Below are positions 52,535 to 61,213 of a DNA stretch of 64,000 nucleotides, piece by piece. Position numbers and translations under genes: made by a program. The DNA lies in the NCBI GenBank assembly GCA_963839095.1, contig CAWIUF010000068.1, forward strand, positions 1-64,000, given 5' to 3'. The number at the start of each line of letters is the position of its first letter. Positions within the stretch are counted from its first letter, which is position 1. Under the pieces are notes generated by a model. That model was not told where the DNA came from. It ran no database searches and was given only the letters and a program-made list of their open reading frames with translations. Origin of the DNA: Palsa-504 sp963839095. Its GTDB lineage: Bacteria > Actinomycetota > Actinomycetes > Streptosporangiales > Streptosporangiaceae.

Positions 52535-53890
52535 GCCGCCGTGCCGATCGGAAGCGGCAGCTCGGCCAGGACCAGGAAGCCGCCGTCGTGCGGGCCGGCG
52601 GACACCCACCCGCCCACCACCGCGGCCCGTTCCCGCATGCCGATCAGGCCGTGGCCCACCTCGCCGTTGCCCGCGCCAGCGTGCCCGGCTGCGCCGCCGG
52701 GATACGCGCCGCCGTCGCCGTGGATCCGCGCCGTGGTGGCCCGCGCCGTCGTCGCGGCGTATCGGCGGCCCATCGTCATCGTCTCGGGCATGCGGGCCGT
52801 CGTCTTCGACGGCCAAGGCCAGCGCGCCCGGCCGGTACGTGAGCCGGACCGACGCGGAGGCCCCGGCCGCGTGCTTCGTGGTGTTGGTCAGCGACTCCTG
52901 GATCAGCCGGTACGCGGTGAGGTCGACCGCCTCGGGCAGCGGCCGGGCCTGGCCGATGACCTCGCAGGTCACCTTCAGGCCGGTGGCGGCGAAGGAGCCG
53001 ATCAGCTCCTCCAGCCGGGCGAGCCCGGCGGCCGGCTCGGTGGGCTCGCGTTCGCCCGGCTGGCGCAACAGCCCCACGGTCAGCCGCAGCTCCTCCAGCG
53101 CGGCCTCGCTGGCCCGCTGGATGTGCCCAAGCGACTCCCGCGCCTTTGCCAGGTCGGTGTTGTCCGGGTCGGCGCCGAGCAGGTAGCTCATCGCGCCGGC
53201 CTGCACGCTGATGAGCGCGACCTGGTGGCCCACCGCGTCGTGCAGCTCCCGGGCGATCCGCAGCCGCTCTTCGTGTACCCGCTCCCGGATGCGCTGCCGG
53301 GCGTCTTGCTCGTGGAGCTCCTCCGCGTGCCTGGCCCGTTCCGCCACCAGGGTCCGCTGGATCCGGCGGGCACGGACGGCCTGCCCGATGGCGGCCACGA
53401 CCACGAGCGCCGGCACCACCTCCAGATCGGCCAGGCCGGTCGCCGCGTGCCGGCTGAACAGCAGGTGGCCAAGCCCGAGCGCGGCGGCGGCGGCGACGCC
53501 GCCGACGGTCACCCGCGGCAGGTCGCTGGCCAGTGAGAACACCAGCATCGCCATGAGCAGCACCGAGCCGATCAGGTTCTGATGGGTCCCGGCGGCCATC
53601 GACACCACCGCCCCCGCGGTCCCGGCCGCGACCAGTAGCCACGATGGCCAGCGGGCGACGGCGATCGCGGCGAAGGCGGCGTACGTCACGGCGGCGATGG
53701 CGAAGTCGGCCGACGTCAGCCGGACCGGCGGATGGCCCGTCGCGGCGGTCAGCATCCCGCAGCCGAACAGCACGACGGTACCCGTGAGCACCGCCAGCAC
53801 GCGGTGCCTGGCCACCATGCGGCGGCACCAGTCCCACGACTTGCCGGTGAAGCCGACGGGGGAGCCCACGGGGCGGCTGTAAGAGTCCAC
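52531..53890 (-). CDS. NarL-partner sensor histidine kinase, one frameshift in the ATPase domain
   Basis: About 450 residues from GTG 53890 (other starts up to 54049 are open). Four to five membrane helices (VLAVLTGTVVLFGCGMLTAA, then AIAAVTYAAFAAIAVARW, LLVAAGTAGAVVSMAAG), a coiled coil, and HisKA_3 with RLRIARELHDAVGHQVALIS (phospho-His). The HATPase domain has YRLIQESLTNTTKHA and VEDDGP, after which one base change near 52790 moves the rest (GHGLIGMRERAAVVGG) to another frame ending at 52531. With the shift repaired it is a normal kinase. Confidence 0.85.
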
Positions 53891-54106
53891 GGGGCGACTG
53901 TAAGCAGCGCCCGGGCCGGCAACGGCCGGCGAGCAAACTACTGCGAACGCGGTAGGCCCGCTATCGCCGGCGATTCGGCCGCGGTAATCCGGGCCGCCGG
54001 CTACCGCGATCGTGGCGGCGCAAGTCGCCGCGCCTGGCCGAAGACGCATAATGCCTCACTCCCGAACGATGGACATCACCGAATCCGTCTAACTCGGGAG
54101 ATTTTC

Positions 54107-56279
54107 ATGTCTTTCATCGCACGGTGGTGCTTCCGGCACAGGTTGGCCGTCATCGCGGCCTGGGTGCTGGCGCTGATCGCCCTGACCGCGCTCGCCCAGG
54201 CCGTCAAGGCCGAGTACAGCAACTCCTTCTCGCTGCCCGGAACGGGCTCCACCACCGCCCAGCAGCTGCTGGCCAGCACCGTCCCGGCGCAGTCGGGCGA
54301 CTCCGACACGATCGTCTGGCATGTCGGCACCGGGACGGTCCGCGACCCGGCGGTCATGACGCGGATGAGCGCGGCGCTGACCCGGATCGCGACGTTCCCC
54401 GAGGTCGCGTCGGTGATCAGCCCCTATGGTCCGGGCGGGACCGCGCAGATCAGCCGGGACGACCGCACCGCCTACGCCGTCGTCAACTTCACCAAGCAGT
54501 CCTGCAACCTGGTCACGGCGGACGTCGTCCGGGTGATCGACGCGGCGCAGGCGGCCCGCGAACCGGGACTCGACGTCCAGCTTGGCGGCCAGGCCATCGA
54601 GAGCGCCAAGCAGCCGCCGCTGTCCCTCGGCACGGTGGTCGGCGTGCTCGCCGCCGCGATCGTGCTGTTCATCGCGTTTGGCTCGCTGCTCGCCGACGCT
54701 GCTGCCGCTCATCACCGCGCTCGCCGGCGTGGCCGGCGGGCTGATGGCGATCGCCCCGCTGACGCACAGCATGAGCATCTTGCCCCTCGCGCCGATCATC
54801 GCCGCGCTCATCGGGCTTGGCGTCGGCATCGACTATGCGCTGTTCATCGTCACCAGGTACCGGCGCGGCCTGGAAGCGGGACTGACACCCGAAGAGGCGG
54901 CGGTCACGGCGCTCAACACCTCCGGGCGCGCCGTCTTGTTCGCGGGCGGCACGGTGTGCATCGCGCTGCTCGGCATCCTGGTGCTCAACTTCGGCTTCCT
55001 CAACGGGCTGGCGATCGCCTGCGCGCTCACCGTGGTCCTCACCGTGCTCGCGACGATCACGCTGCTGCCCGCGCTGCTCAGCCTCTTCGGCCGCCGGGTG
55101 CTCAGCCGGCGGCAGCGCCGCACGCTGGGCGCGCAGACGGGGCGGGCCCGCAGGCCGGAGCCGACGGCGGCAGGCGCGTGGGTGAGGTGGGCGGACATCG
55201 TACAGCGGCGCCCGGCGGTGCTGGCCGCAGTTGCCGTCGCGGTCATGCTGGTCCTCGCCATCCCCCTGTCGCGGCTCCAGCTCGGCAGCTCCGACCAGGG
55301 CCACGACCCTGCCTCAACCACCACCAGGCAGGCCTACGACCTGCTGGCCCGGGGCTTCGGGCCGGGCTTCAACGGGCCGCTGGTGCTGGTCGCGCAGGCC
55401 AGTTCGCCGGCCGACGCCGCCGCGCTCCACGCGCTGGAAGCGCGCCTGCCGCATCTGGCGGACGTCGCCAGCGTCGCCGCGGGCGCGTCCGCGTCCGGGA
55501 CGACCGTCATCCAGCTGACGCCGCGCACGTCACCGGAGGCCCCCGCCACCACCGCGCTGATCACCACCTTGCGCACCACCACGATCCCGGCGGCCGAGCA
55601 AGGGACGACGCTTCGGGTATACGTCGGCGGCCAGAGCGCCACGATCGCCGACTTCACCTCGGCGGTCGAGGCCAAGCTTCCGTGGTTCCTGCTCACCATC
55701 ATCGGGCTCAGCTTCCTGCTGCTCGTCATCGCCTTCCGCAGCCTGCTGATCCCGGCGACGGCCGCGGTGATGAACCTGCTCGCCGCCGCTGCGACGTTCG
55801 GCGTGATGACCGCGCTCTTCCAATGGGGCTGGGGGATCGGCGCGTTCGGCCTGGGCACGGCCGGCCCGGTCGAGTCGTTCCTGCCGGTGTTCATCCTGCC
55901 GATCCTGTTCGGCCTGTCCACCGACTACCAGGTGTTCCTGGTTAGCCGGATGAGCGAGGAATGGGCGCGCAGCGGGGACAGCCACCGCGCCGTCCGCGCC
56001 GGGCAGGTCGGCACGGCACGGACCATCACCGCCGCCGCCGCGATCATGATGTGCGTGTTCCTGGCGTTCTCCCTCATGAGCCAGCGCAACGTCGCCGAGT
56101 TCGGCATCAGCCTCACGATCGCGGTCGCCCTCGACGCGTTCGTCCTGCGCACCGTGTGCGTCCCCGCCATCATGCACATATCCGGCGCCGCCAGCTGGCT
56201 GCTCCCCCGCTGGCTCGACCGCCGGCTCCCCCGCCTCGCCATCGAGCCCGCGCAGCCGACGCCGGCCAACGCGGGTTAG
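54107..56279 (+). CDS. MMPL/RND-type membrane transporter, one frameshift
   Basis: About 724 residues, 11-12 membrane helices in two halves. First half: FIARWCFRHRLAVIAAWVLA, extracellular domain, then helices from VVGVLAAAIVLFIAFGSLLA. One base is gained near 54705, after which LITALAGVAGGLMA and GVGIDYALFIVTRYRRGLEA continue in another frame. Second half: LPWFLLTIIGLSFLLLVIAF and FGLSTDYQVFLVSRMSEEW, whose GIDYA and STDYQ Asp-Tyr pairs carry the proton relay in this family. ATG 54107 follows GGGAG. It exports lipids or drugs; divergence from a NarL system suggests induced expression. Confidence 0.9.
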
Positions 56280-56310
56280 GACCTGGCTCTCAGGTAACTT
56301 CCCGCTATGA

Positions 56311-56347
56311 GAACGGGCCGCCAGCTCAGGGAGCCGGCGGCCCGTTC
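56311..56347 (+). terminator. Hairpin after the MMPL gene
   Basis: GAACGGGCCGCC pairs with GGCGGCCCGTTC around a 13-base loop, 32 bases after the stop. A good terminator by shape. Confidence 0.7.
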
Positions 56348-56529
56348 CTTCTGGCCAATAATCGTGCCGACGCCAGCAGAAAGCAGGCCAGGATCGGCTT
56401 CGCCCCAGCCAGCGGCACGGGCCGGTACTCTTCGGCCGGGCAGGCGGACGCAGGGAATGGATGCTCAGGTCAGCCGCGAACGTCACGCCGGCACAACGGC
56501 CTCCGCGGACCCTGTCCGTGGCCCGTCCG

Positions 56530-56675
56530 TGCCTGCGGCCTCCGTCCGTGGCCATCCGTGCAAAGCCGACGGTCCCCGCACCGCTCCCTGGCCCCGATTC
56601 CCGTCCGCTATGCGTCCGTGGACACCGCTACATGACGATCCGCAGCGCGACAAGGTGACACACCACGGGACAGAG
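56530..56675. repeat. CGTCCGTGG-rich dispersed repeat, copy 2
   Basis: Matches 10205-10392 in the same orientation, best over 56602-56675. It contains the same CCGTCCGTGG and GCCGACGGT words and the shared AGCGCGACAAGGTGACACA. The copy lies ~50 bases from a tRNA-like sequence, as copy 1 does. The surrounding 56348-56529 shows no gene. Confidence 0.7.
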
Positions 56676-56727
56676 AGAAAACGCCCCGCCAGCGCGAGAA
56701 TTCGCAGCAAGCGGGCCGTTTTCGCAG

Positions 56728-56757
56728 GTGGTGGCAGGTGTTGTGGTGGCAGGTGTT
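56728..56757. repeat. 15-bp exact tandem duplication at the tRNA 3' end (right copy of the 19-bp direct repeat)
   Basis: GTGGTGGCAGGTGTT occurs twice in a row (56728-56742 and 56743-56757). It encodes, on the minus strand, the acceptor and CCA end of the tRNA-Tyr-like sequence. Positions 56725-56743 form the 19-bp block identical to 46769-46787. Confidence 0.75.
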
Positions 56758-56823
56758 GGGTTCGAACCAACGCAGGCTGAGCCGACGGTTTTATAGACCG
56801 TCCCTCCCCAGCGACTTCGGCAT
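56744..56823 (-). pseudogene. Degenerate tRNA-Tyr-like (long variable arm) sequence
   Basis: On the minus strand: anticodon stem GACGGT with loop CTATAAA and ACCGTC, a long variable arm with GGC-TCA-GCC, T arm GTTGG-TTCGAAC-CCAAC and acceptor ACCTGCC-A-CCA. This is the layout of bacterial tRNA-Tyr, though the anticodon would be ATA rather than GTA. The 5' side (GATGCCGAAGTCGCTGG) only loosely resembles a D arm, and the 5' acceptor strand does not pair well. Likely non-functional. Confidence 0.55.
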
Positions 56824-56849
56824 CTAGCGGCGGCCTGGCGGCTGTCCGG

Positions 56850-57817
56850 TCAGAACTTGATGGAGACCTTCAGTGCGTTGCCGGTCCGCATCCGGGCGAT
56901 ACGGAAGGCCTCGCCGACTTCTTCGATCGGCAGCATGTGGCTGAGCAGCGGGGATACGTCGATCGCGGCGTCGGCGATCAGCCGCACGGCGTACCGGAAC
57001 GACTCCAGGCCTGGCTCCCCCTGGGCGCCGATACGTCGAGTAGGCGGTCAGCTTGCGCCGGAAGAAGTCATTGAACGAGATCGGGTAGTCAGCGGTCCCT
57101 TCCGGCAGGCCGAACCACAAGATGGTCGACTCGGCCGCGGCCAGTTCCAGGCTCAGCGGGAACGTCTCCCGGCTGCCGACCGCCTCCACGACCAGGTCGG
57201 CGCCACGCCCGCCGGTCTCCTCCAGCACCGCGGCCCGGAAGTCGGTGCTGCCCGCGTCCACGGCCAGGTCCGCCCCGAGCTGCCGGCCGTAGGCCAGCCG
57301 CGCGGGTGACTTGTCCGAGACCAGCACGCGCGCCGCCCCGGCCCGCTTGAGCAGGAAGGTGAAGAAGGCGCCCGCGGAGCCCTGCCCGATGACGGCGACA
57401 TCGCGGCCGACGAGATCGAGCGGGTAGCGGCGCAGGGCGTAGACGACCGTGCCGAGCTGCTGCGCCATCAGCAGGTGGCTGAGATCGGCCGCGGCCGGCA
57501 GCCGGACGCACGCCGAGCCGGGCAGCGCCTGGAACTCGGACAGGCAGCGGCCGTCGGCAGCGTGCGGGACGGTCAGCACGCAGTCCCCCGGCAGCGAAGC
57601 CCGGGCAGCGCGACTCCACCACCTCGCCGACGCTCTCGTGCCCGGGGTGCCCGGCCGGCATCGACGGCGGCGGCGTCTCGAAGAACACCTCATGCAGGTC
57701 GGATCCGCAGATGGAGGCGTAGACGGTCCGGACCAGGATCTCGCCGTCCGCGACCGGCGGCACCGGCACGTCCTCGCACTCCACCCGGCCCAGGCCGACC
57801 CAGCGCGCAGCCTTCAT
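56850..57817 (-). CDS. Zinc-type alcohol/polyol dehydrogenase (MDR), two frameshifts
   Basis: ATG 57817: MKAARWVGLGRVECEDVPVP, then catalytic zinc ligands in YASICGSDLHEVFF and AGHPGHESVGEVV. After a shift near 57610 the chain continues CVLTVPHAADGRCLSEFQAL and the Rossmann VAVIGQGSAGAFFTFLLKRA, and after another near 57030 LESFRYAVRLIADAAIDVSP to a stop at 56850. The structural-zinc Cys cluster is absent. Rebuilt length ~322. Similar to sorbitol or threonine dehydrogenase relatives. Its 3' end lies next to the tRNA-Tyr-like sequence. Confidence 0.75.
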
Positions 57818-57894
57818 CGATGGCACTCCCGTTCTGGTCCGCGTGCGGCGGCCCCGATTGCCAGAGGTACCAGAAGCGCCGCCGCCGGACAAGA

Positions 57895-58849
57895 TCATGC
57901 GTAGATGTCGTCCAGGGTGATCAGGGCGAGCCGGGGATCTCGGGTCGCTCGCAGGTCGTCGTGGAATCCGGCGGCGGAGTAGCAGGCGAGGACGCAGCCG
58001 CCGGTGTCGTAATCGGCGGATAGCAGGTCGCGGGCCCGGGCCAGCCGTTCGACGTGGTGGCCGCCCATGACGTCGCCCCATTTGACCTCGCCCAGGGAAA
58101 GAGCCTGCGCGGAGGGCGAAGCTCCGGCAGAGGGTCTCGAAGTGAGGGCCGACGAGGCGGCCTGAGGAAACTGGCTCTCTGATCCCGCCAGACGGCCTCG
58201 GCGTGCCCCGATTCCAGCCGGAACCACTCCGGCCGCATGATCGCCTCGTAGAAGGTGATCAGCGGCTCGGTGATCCGGTAGGTAGACCGGGCCGGGCGGA
58301 ACAGGTCGCGTTCCCGGGCGATGAGCGCGCAATCCTCGAGGACGTTGAGCGGGTGGGTGATTTCCGCTGACTTCCGTCCGACGAAGCTGGCGATGCCGCC
58401 GTTGGTGTGGTTCCCGGCGGCGATGGCGCCGAGGACGGAGTGGTAAAGCGCCGGATCGCGGATTTCCGCCACGAACTCGCGCCGGTAGGCCGGAGTCCCG
58501 CCGGTCACCGCGTGCAGCAGCAGCAGGCAGCAGCGCGCGAGCCTAGGGTCGTCGGCGCCCCAGAAACGCGCCGCATCGGTGTACTCGAATGGGCGGATCA
58601 GCAACTCGAGGCTGGCCCGAGAAACGGGAACTCGTCGATGACGACCGTCCGCGGCTGATCCCGCAGTGCGCCGAAGAGCACCGCAAACGCGTCACCCCAG
58701 TCCTGGAGTGGCCGACCGCTGACCGCACCGAGCAGGGCGCCGCTGACCGGGTTCGACGCGAAGGCGGTCAGGCCGGCCCACTCCCGGTCCCGCTCGAACA
58801 CCCGGTCAGGCTTCGGCAGCACGGATCTCCCGGCTCGGGGTTCGCTCAT
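57895..58849 (-). pseudogene. DUF234-type AAA ATPase with the Walker A region deleted
   Basis: The N-terminus MSEPRAGRSVLPKPDRVFER resembles the FxGRExEL start of archaeal-ATPase-like proteins, then GALLGAVSGRP jumps directly to LQDWGDAFAVLFGALRDQPR and the Walker B TVVIDEFPFLG. The GKT loop is missing, so a deletion removed the nucleotide-binding loop. After a shift near 58600: RFWGADDPRLARCCLLLLHA, FVGRKSAEITHPLNVLEDCA and, after another, LGEVKWGDVMGG (the DUF234 nuclease-like motif), ending at 57895. It is dead as an ATPase. Confidence 0.65.
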
Positions 58850-58852
58850 TCA

Positions 58853-58883
58853 CAAAACTATGGTTTTGAAAACTATGGTTTTG
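58853..58883. promoter_or_regulatory. Tandem palindromes ahead of the AAA ATPase gene
   Basis: CAAAACTATGGTTTTG (58853-58868) is a 6-4-6 inverted repeat, directly followed by a second AAAACTATGGTTTTG (58869-58883). The period is 15 bases. This AT-rich block touches the ATPase start and is probably its promoter and autoregulatory site. Confidence 0.6.
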
Positions 58884-58905
58884 CAAACTGTGCGGACAGC
58901 GGCGG

Positions 58906-59574
58906 TTAGTTGGCGATGCCGACGGTCTGGCGGTAGGTCTCGGGCTGGCTGATGGCCTGGAGCATGTAGTGGGCGACGTCGGCGCGGGAGGCGAACAGGC
59001 CGCGGCGGATGTTTCGCCCGTAGGCCGTCCGGTACCGGCCGGTCACGGGCTTGCTGGTCAGCCGGGGCGGCCGGACGATGGTCCAGTCCAGGTCGCTGTC
59101 GCGCAGGACGTCCTCCATCTCGGCCAGGTCGGCGTAGTGCGCGCGGAAGGCCCGCTTGACGATGGGGTCGGCCAGGTAGCGGAGGAGGAAGCCGTCGCCC
59201 GGGTCGTGCCGGGGCGGGTGCGGGCGGCCAGGCGAGGGGACGGTGCCGATGGGCGCCGCGCTCACCACGATGAGACGGCGGACACCGGAGGCCCGCATGG
59301 CCTCGGTGATGGCTTTGGTGCCCTTGGCGGCGACGCCGGTGTCGGACTTGGTCCTGGCGCCCAGCGCGGACAGGACCGCGTCCGCTCCCTCGACCGCGGG
59401 CTGGAGCGCGGCGGCGTCCGCGGAGGCCAGGTCGGCGGTCACGACGCGGGCTGGTGTAGCGGGCAGGTTCTGCGGGTTCCGGGCCACGGCGGTCACGTCG
59501 TGGCCAGCGGCGACGGCCTGCTCGAGCAACTGCCGCCCGATGCCGCCCGTCGCCGCGAAGATCGTCAGCTTCAT
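58906..59574 (-). CDS. NAD(P)-binding NmrA/SDR-like protein
   Basis: 222 residues from ATG 59574 (GAAGGAAG upstream). Atypical SDR: LTIFAATGGIGRQLLEQAVA (Rossmann motif), VTAVARNPQNLPATPARVVT, ADAVLSALGARTKSDTGVAA, RRLIVVSAAPIGTVPSPGRP and LDWTIVRPPRLTSKPVTGRY. These are NADPH sensors or quinone/flavin reductases. Its frame is open upstream without a stop right through the DUF2293 gene, so a fusion product cannot be excluded. Confidence 0.88.
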   Translation of the reverse strand: MKLTIFAATGGIGRQLLEQAVAAGHDVTAVARNPQNLPATPARVVTADLASADAAALQPAVEGADAVLSALGARTKSDTGVAAKGTKAITEAMRASGVRRLIVVSAAPIGTVPSPGRPHPPRHDPGDGFLLRYLADPIVKRAFRAHYADLAEMEDVLRDSDLDWTIVRPPRLTSKPVTGRYRTAYGRNIRRGLFASRADVAHYMLQAISQPETYRQTVGIAN

Positions 59575-59594
59575 TGAAGCGCTTCCTTCGTGTG

Positions 59595-60735
59595 TCCTCG
59601 GGCTGGTAAGCCCTTCATCGCCATGACGATGGCGGCGGCCATAATGTGACCCGCGCCCATCAGGAAGCGGCTGACCAACCTGATCCCTGCAGGCCCAGGT
59701 GGCGAGGAGGCGGTCGATGGCGGGGCGGATGCGGTCGCGGGCTTCGTCGCGGGGGACGCCGGCCATCAGCAGGTCGTCGTAGTCGGTGTCCTGGTGGCGG
59801 ATCGACGCGACCACGGCCAGGGTGAGCGCTTCTTCGTCCAGGGCGCGGCCGGCCGCGGAACGGCCGACGCGGCCGCTGCCGCGCAGGGCGGTGTGGCGGG
59901 CGATGGCCTCGGCGCGCTCCGGCGGGCAGCGCGGGAACAGCCGGGTGATCTCCCCCGCCATCGTGGCCTGCAGCTCGACGTCCTCACGGGCCCGGCGCTC
60001 GCCGTCCCGCTCGCGCCGGCGCAGCCGGGCGTCCTCGTCGGCGAGGCAGGCCTGCTCGGCCGCCTCGAGCGCGGCCTCCTCGGTCAGGATGCCCTGCCGC
60101 TCGTAGCGCTTGCGGGTGCGGCTCCAGCGCACCACCACGGCCGACAGCGTGCTGGCCTTCTTGGCCCGCCGGGTCAGCGCGGCGTCGCCGGCACCGAGGA
60201 AGACCAGGTGATCGAGGTCGGCGCAGGTCAGGCACAGCGGCCCGGCGTTGTCCATGATCAGCAGGTCGCCGGTACCTTCGCACTCGGCGCATGTCCAGTC
60301 CTTCACCGGCATGACGACGACCAGGTCCGGCGGCTTCTCCTCGCGCCGGACGACGCGCTCGCGGGCGGCGGGCGGAAGATCGGTGGGGATCCAGCGGGCA
60401 CGCCAGACCCGTTCGGTCCCTGGATCTTCGGCGGCGGTGAAGCGCAAGGGGCGGCGGTCCCTGGTGGCGGAGATGTAGTCCGTCTCGGCCTGCTCCAGGC
60501 CGCTGGCTCGCGCCCAGTCAGTGAGGTAGCCGAGGAACTGCGCGAGCCTGGCGTCGTCGACGGGCAGCAGCTCGCGCAGCGACCCGGCGCGGCCCTGCCG
60601 CCAGGCCTCGATGTGACGGCCGGTCAGCCAGCCGATGCCGACGCATACGTCGACCGGGGTGACGGTCTTCTGCCGGGCCAGCGCTTCCTGCGCCGCGGCC
60701 GCCACCCTGTGTTCCAGGTTTGCCGATCGGCTCAC
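59595..60735 (-). CDS. DUF2293 domain protein, native stop lost
   Basis: From GTG 60735: SRSANLEHRVAAAAQEALAR, then a Cys pair WTCAECEGTGDLLIMDNAGP with a second LCLTCADLDHL (probable zinc site), a helical arginine-rich middle, and at the end the DUF2293 block EITRLFPRCPPERAEAIARH, SIRHQDTDYDDLLMAGVPRD and IRPAIDRLLATW. After this the frame runs through ~45 unrelated residues into the NmrA-like gene with no stop; in another frame the same stretch reads FLMGAGHIMAAAIVMAMKG, a fragment of something else. Function unknown. Its start overlaps the ArsR stop by 4 bases. Confidence 0.75.
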
Positions 60736-61109
60736 GGAACGAGGATACTGCGACTGGTTTCCGCGGAATCGCCGGATCTGCGATCGACCCGGGCGGCGGT
60801 GTCGGCGTTGAGGACGGAGTCGAGCAGGCCGGGGAAGCGCTGGTCGACGTCGGCCTTGCGCAGCTGGGCGTAGCCCTTGGCGCCCTGGATCCGCTTGGTG
60901 ACCAGGCCGGCCTCGCGCATGATGCGCAGGTGGTGGGAGAAGGTCGACTTGCTCATCGCCAGCCCCGCTTCGGCCATGACCTGGGCGCACCAGGACTCGC
61001 CGTTGCGCGCGAGGAAGCGGACGGAGGCGAGCCGGTGCGGGTCGGCCAGCGCGGCCAGCACCTTCGGGAGCAGCATGTCGTCCGCGGCGGGCTCGACGAC
61101 GTCGTCCAT
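60732..61109 (-). CDS. ArsR family transcriptional regulator
   Basis: 125 residues from ATG 61109. Winged helix: PKVLAALADPHRLASVRFLA, AEAGLAMSKSTFSHHLRIMR, EAGLVTKRIQGAKGYAQLRK. No CxC metal motif, so it is not an arsenic/zinc sensor of the classical type. It is divergent from the MFS exporter with an inverted repeat in the gap, and probably represses it. Confidence 0.9.
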   Translation of the reverse strand: MDDVVEPAADDMLLPKVLAALADPHRLASVRFLARNGESWCAQVMAEAGLAMSKSTFSHHLRIMREAGLVTKRIQGAKGYAQLRKADVDQRFPGLLDSVLNADTAARVDRRSGDSAETSRSILVP

Positions 61110-61161
61110 CACGCCTCTCAGCATAAATCAAAGTTGCGATGAGTTCGACATCCGTCGTACA

Positions 61162-61183
61162 GTTCGAAGTACATCGAACTTCG
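61162..61183. promoter_or_regulatory. ArsR-type operator before the MFS gene
   Basis: GTTCGA-AGTACA-TCGAAC (61162-61179) and the overlapping CGAAGT/ACTTCG arms (61165-61183) form nested inverted repeats in the ArsR/MFS gap, about 35 bases before the exporter start. Confidence 0.6.
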
Positions 61184-61213
61184 ATCATCATCGAACACCA
61201 GAGGAGTTTCCCG

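Noticed and set aside
46769..56757. Complete integrative conjugative element
   Set aside because: No integrase, excisionase, replication or transfer gene is visible between the direct repeats, so only a putative island is claimed.
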